5,558 bases of DNA from Chroococcidiopsidaceae cyanobacterium CP_BM_RX_35 (GTDB lineage Bacteria; Cyanobacteriota; Cyanobacteriia; Cyanobacteriales; Chroococcidiopsidaceae): positions 1-5,558 of the forward strand of contig JAFAVL010000632.1 of the NCBI GenBank assembly GCA_019242465.1, read 5' to 3'. This document shows positions 5,535 to 5,558 of the stretch, in pieces; within the stretch, counting starts at the first letter, position 1, and each line of letters starts with the position of its first letter. Under the pieces are notes generated by a model. The model worked only from the letters and a program-made list of their open reading frames with translations. It was not told where the DNA came from and did not search any database. A program made the translations under genes and the position numbers.

Positions 5535-5558
5535 CTCCCCTGCGCCCCTGCTCCCCCC
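5535..5558. repeat. C-rich 8-base tandem repeat at the right edge
   Basis: Three imperfect 8-base units, CTCCCCTG, CGCCCCTG and CTCCCCCC, run into the window end. Short C-rich tandem repeats of this sort are common between genes in filamentous and related cyanobacteria. The repeat may continue beyond the window. Confidence 0.55.

Overview
The window looks like a chromosomal segment of a cyanobacterium. The octamer GCGATCGC (HIP1), which is over-represented in many cyanobacterial genomes, occurs at 702-709 and 3951-3958. The left-hand gene reads as a cyanobacterial CtaA-type copper ATPase, and the right-hand gene is a large CPBP-family membrane protease with an architecture familiar from cyanobacteria. 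Both HIP1 sites lie in these two flanking genes and none in the middle, which suggests a stable backbone with an accessory insert between them.

Layout, left to right. (1) 1-730, minus: the first 243 codons of a copper P1B-type ATPase, cut by the window edge. (2) 759-903, minus: a decayed, frameshifted 3' fragment of a ribbon-helix-helix antitoxin gene, homologous to the intact copy at 3107-3343. (3) 919-1982, minus: a very AT-rich gene for an intramembrane M50 metalloprotease with a C-terminal TPR-like tail, split by one frameshift at about 1418-1422. (4) 1983-2177: a divergent AT-rich intergenic region. (5) 2178-3095, plus: an RlmJ-like (DUF519) methyltransferase-family protein whose catalytic motif reads DPFH instead of DPPY. 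(6) 3107-3343 and 3353-3772, minus: a toxin-antitoxin operon with the PIN-domain toxin first and the ribbon-helix-helix antitoxin second, and a perfect palindrome (3780-3799) just upstream of the toxin start. (7) 3862-5442, minus: the CPBP protease, with a weak terminator-like hairpin after its stop. (8) 5443-5558: a G/C-skewed repeat, a hairpin and a possible micro-ORF upstream of that gene.

The most interesting structure is the middle. About 2.2 kb (904-3106), holding the M50-TPR gene and the divergent RlmJ-like gene, sits between a truncated and an intact copy of the same antitoxin 3' end in direct orientation. This looks like an accessory insert in or beside a toxin-antitoxin locus. Whether the protease and the RlmJ-like protein work together cannot be told from the sequence; they share only a divergent intergenic region and differ strongly in base composition. 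No tRNA, rRNA, CRISPR array or transposase was seen.
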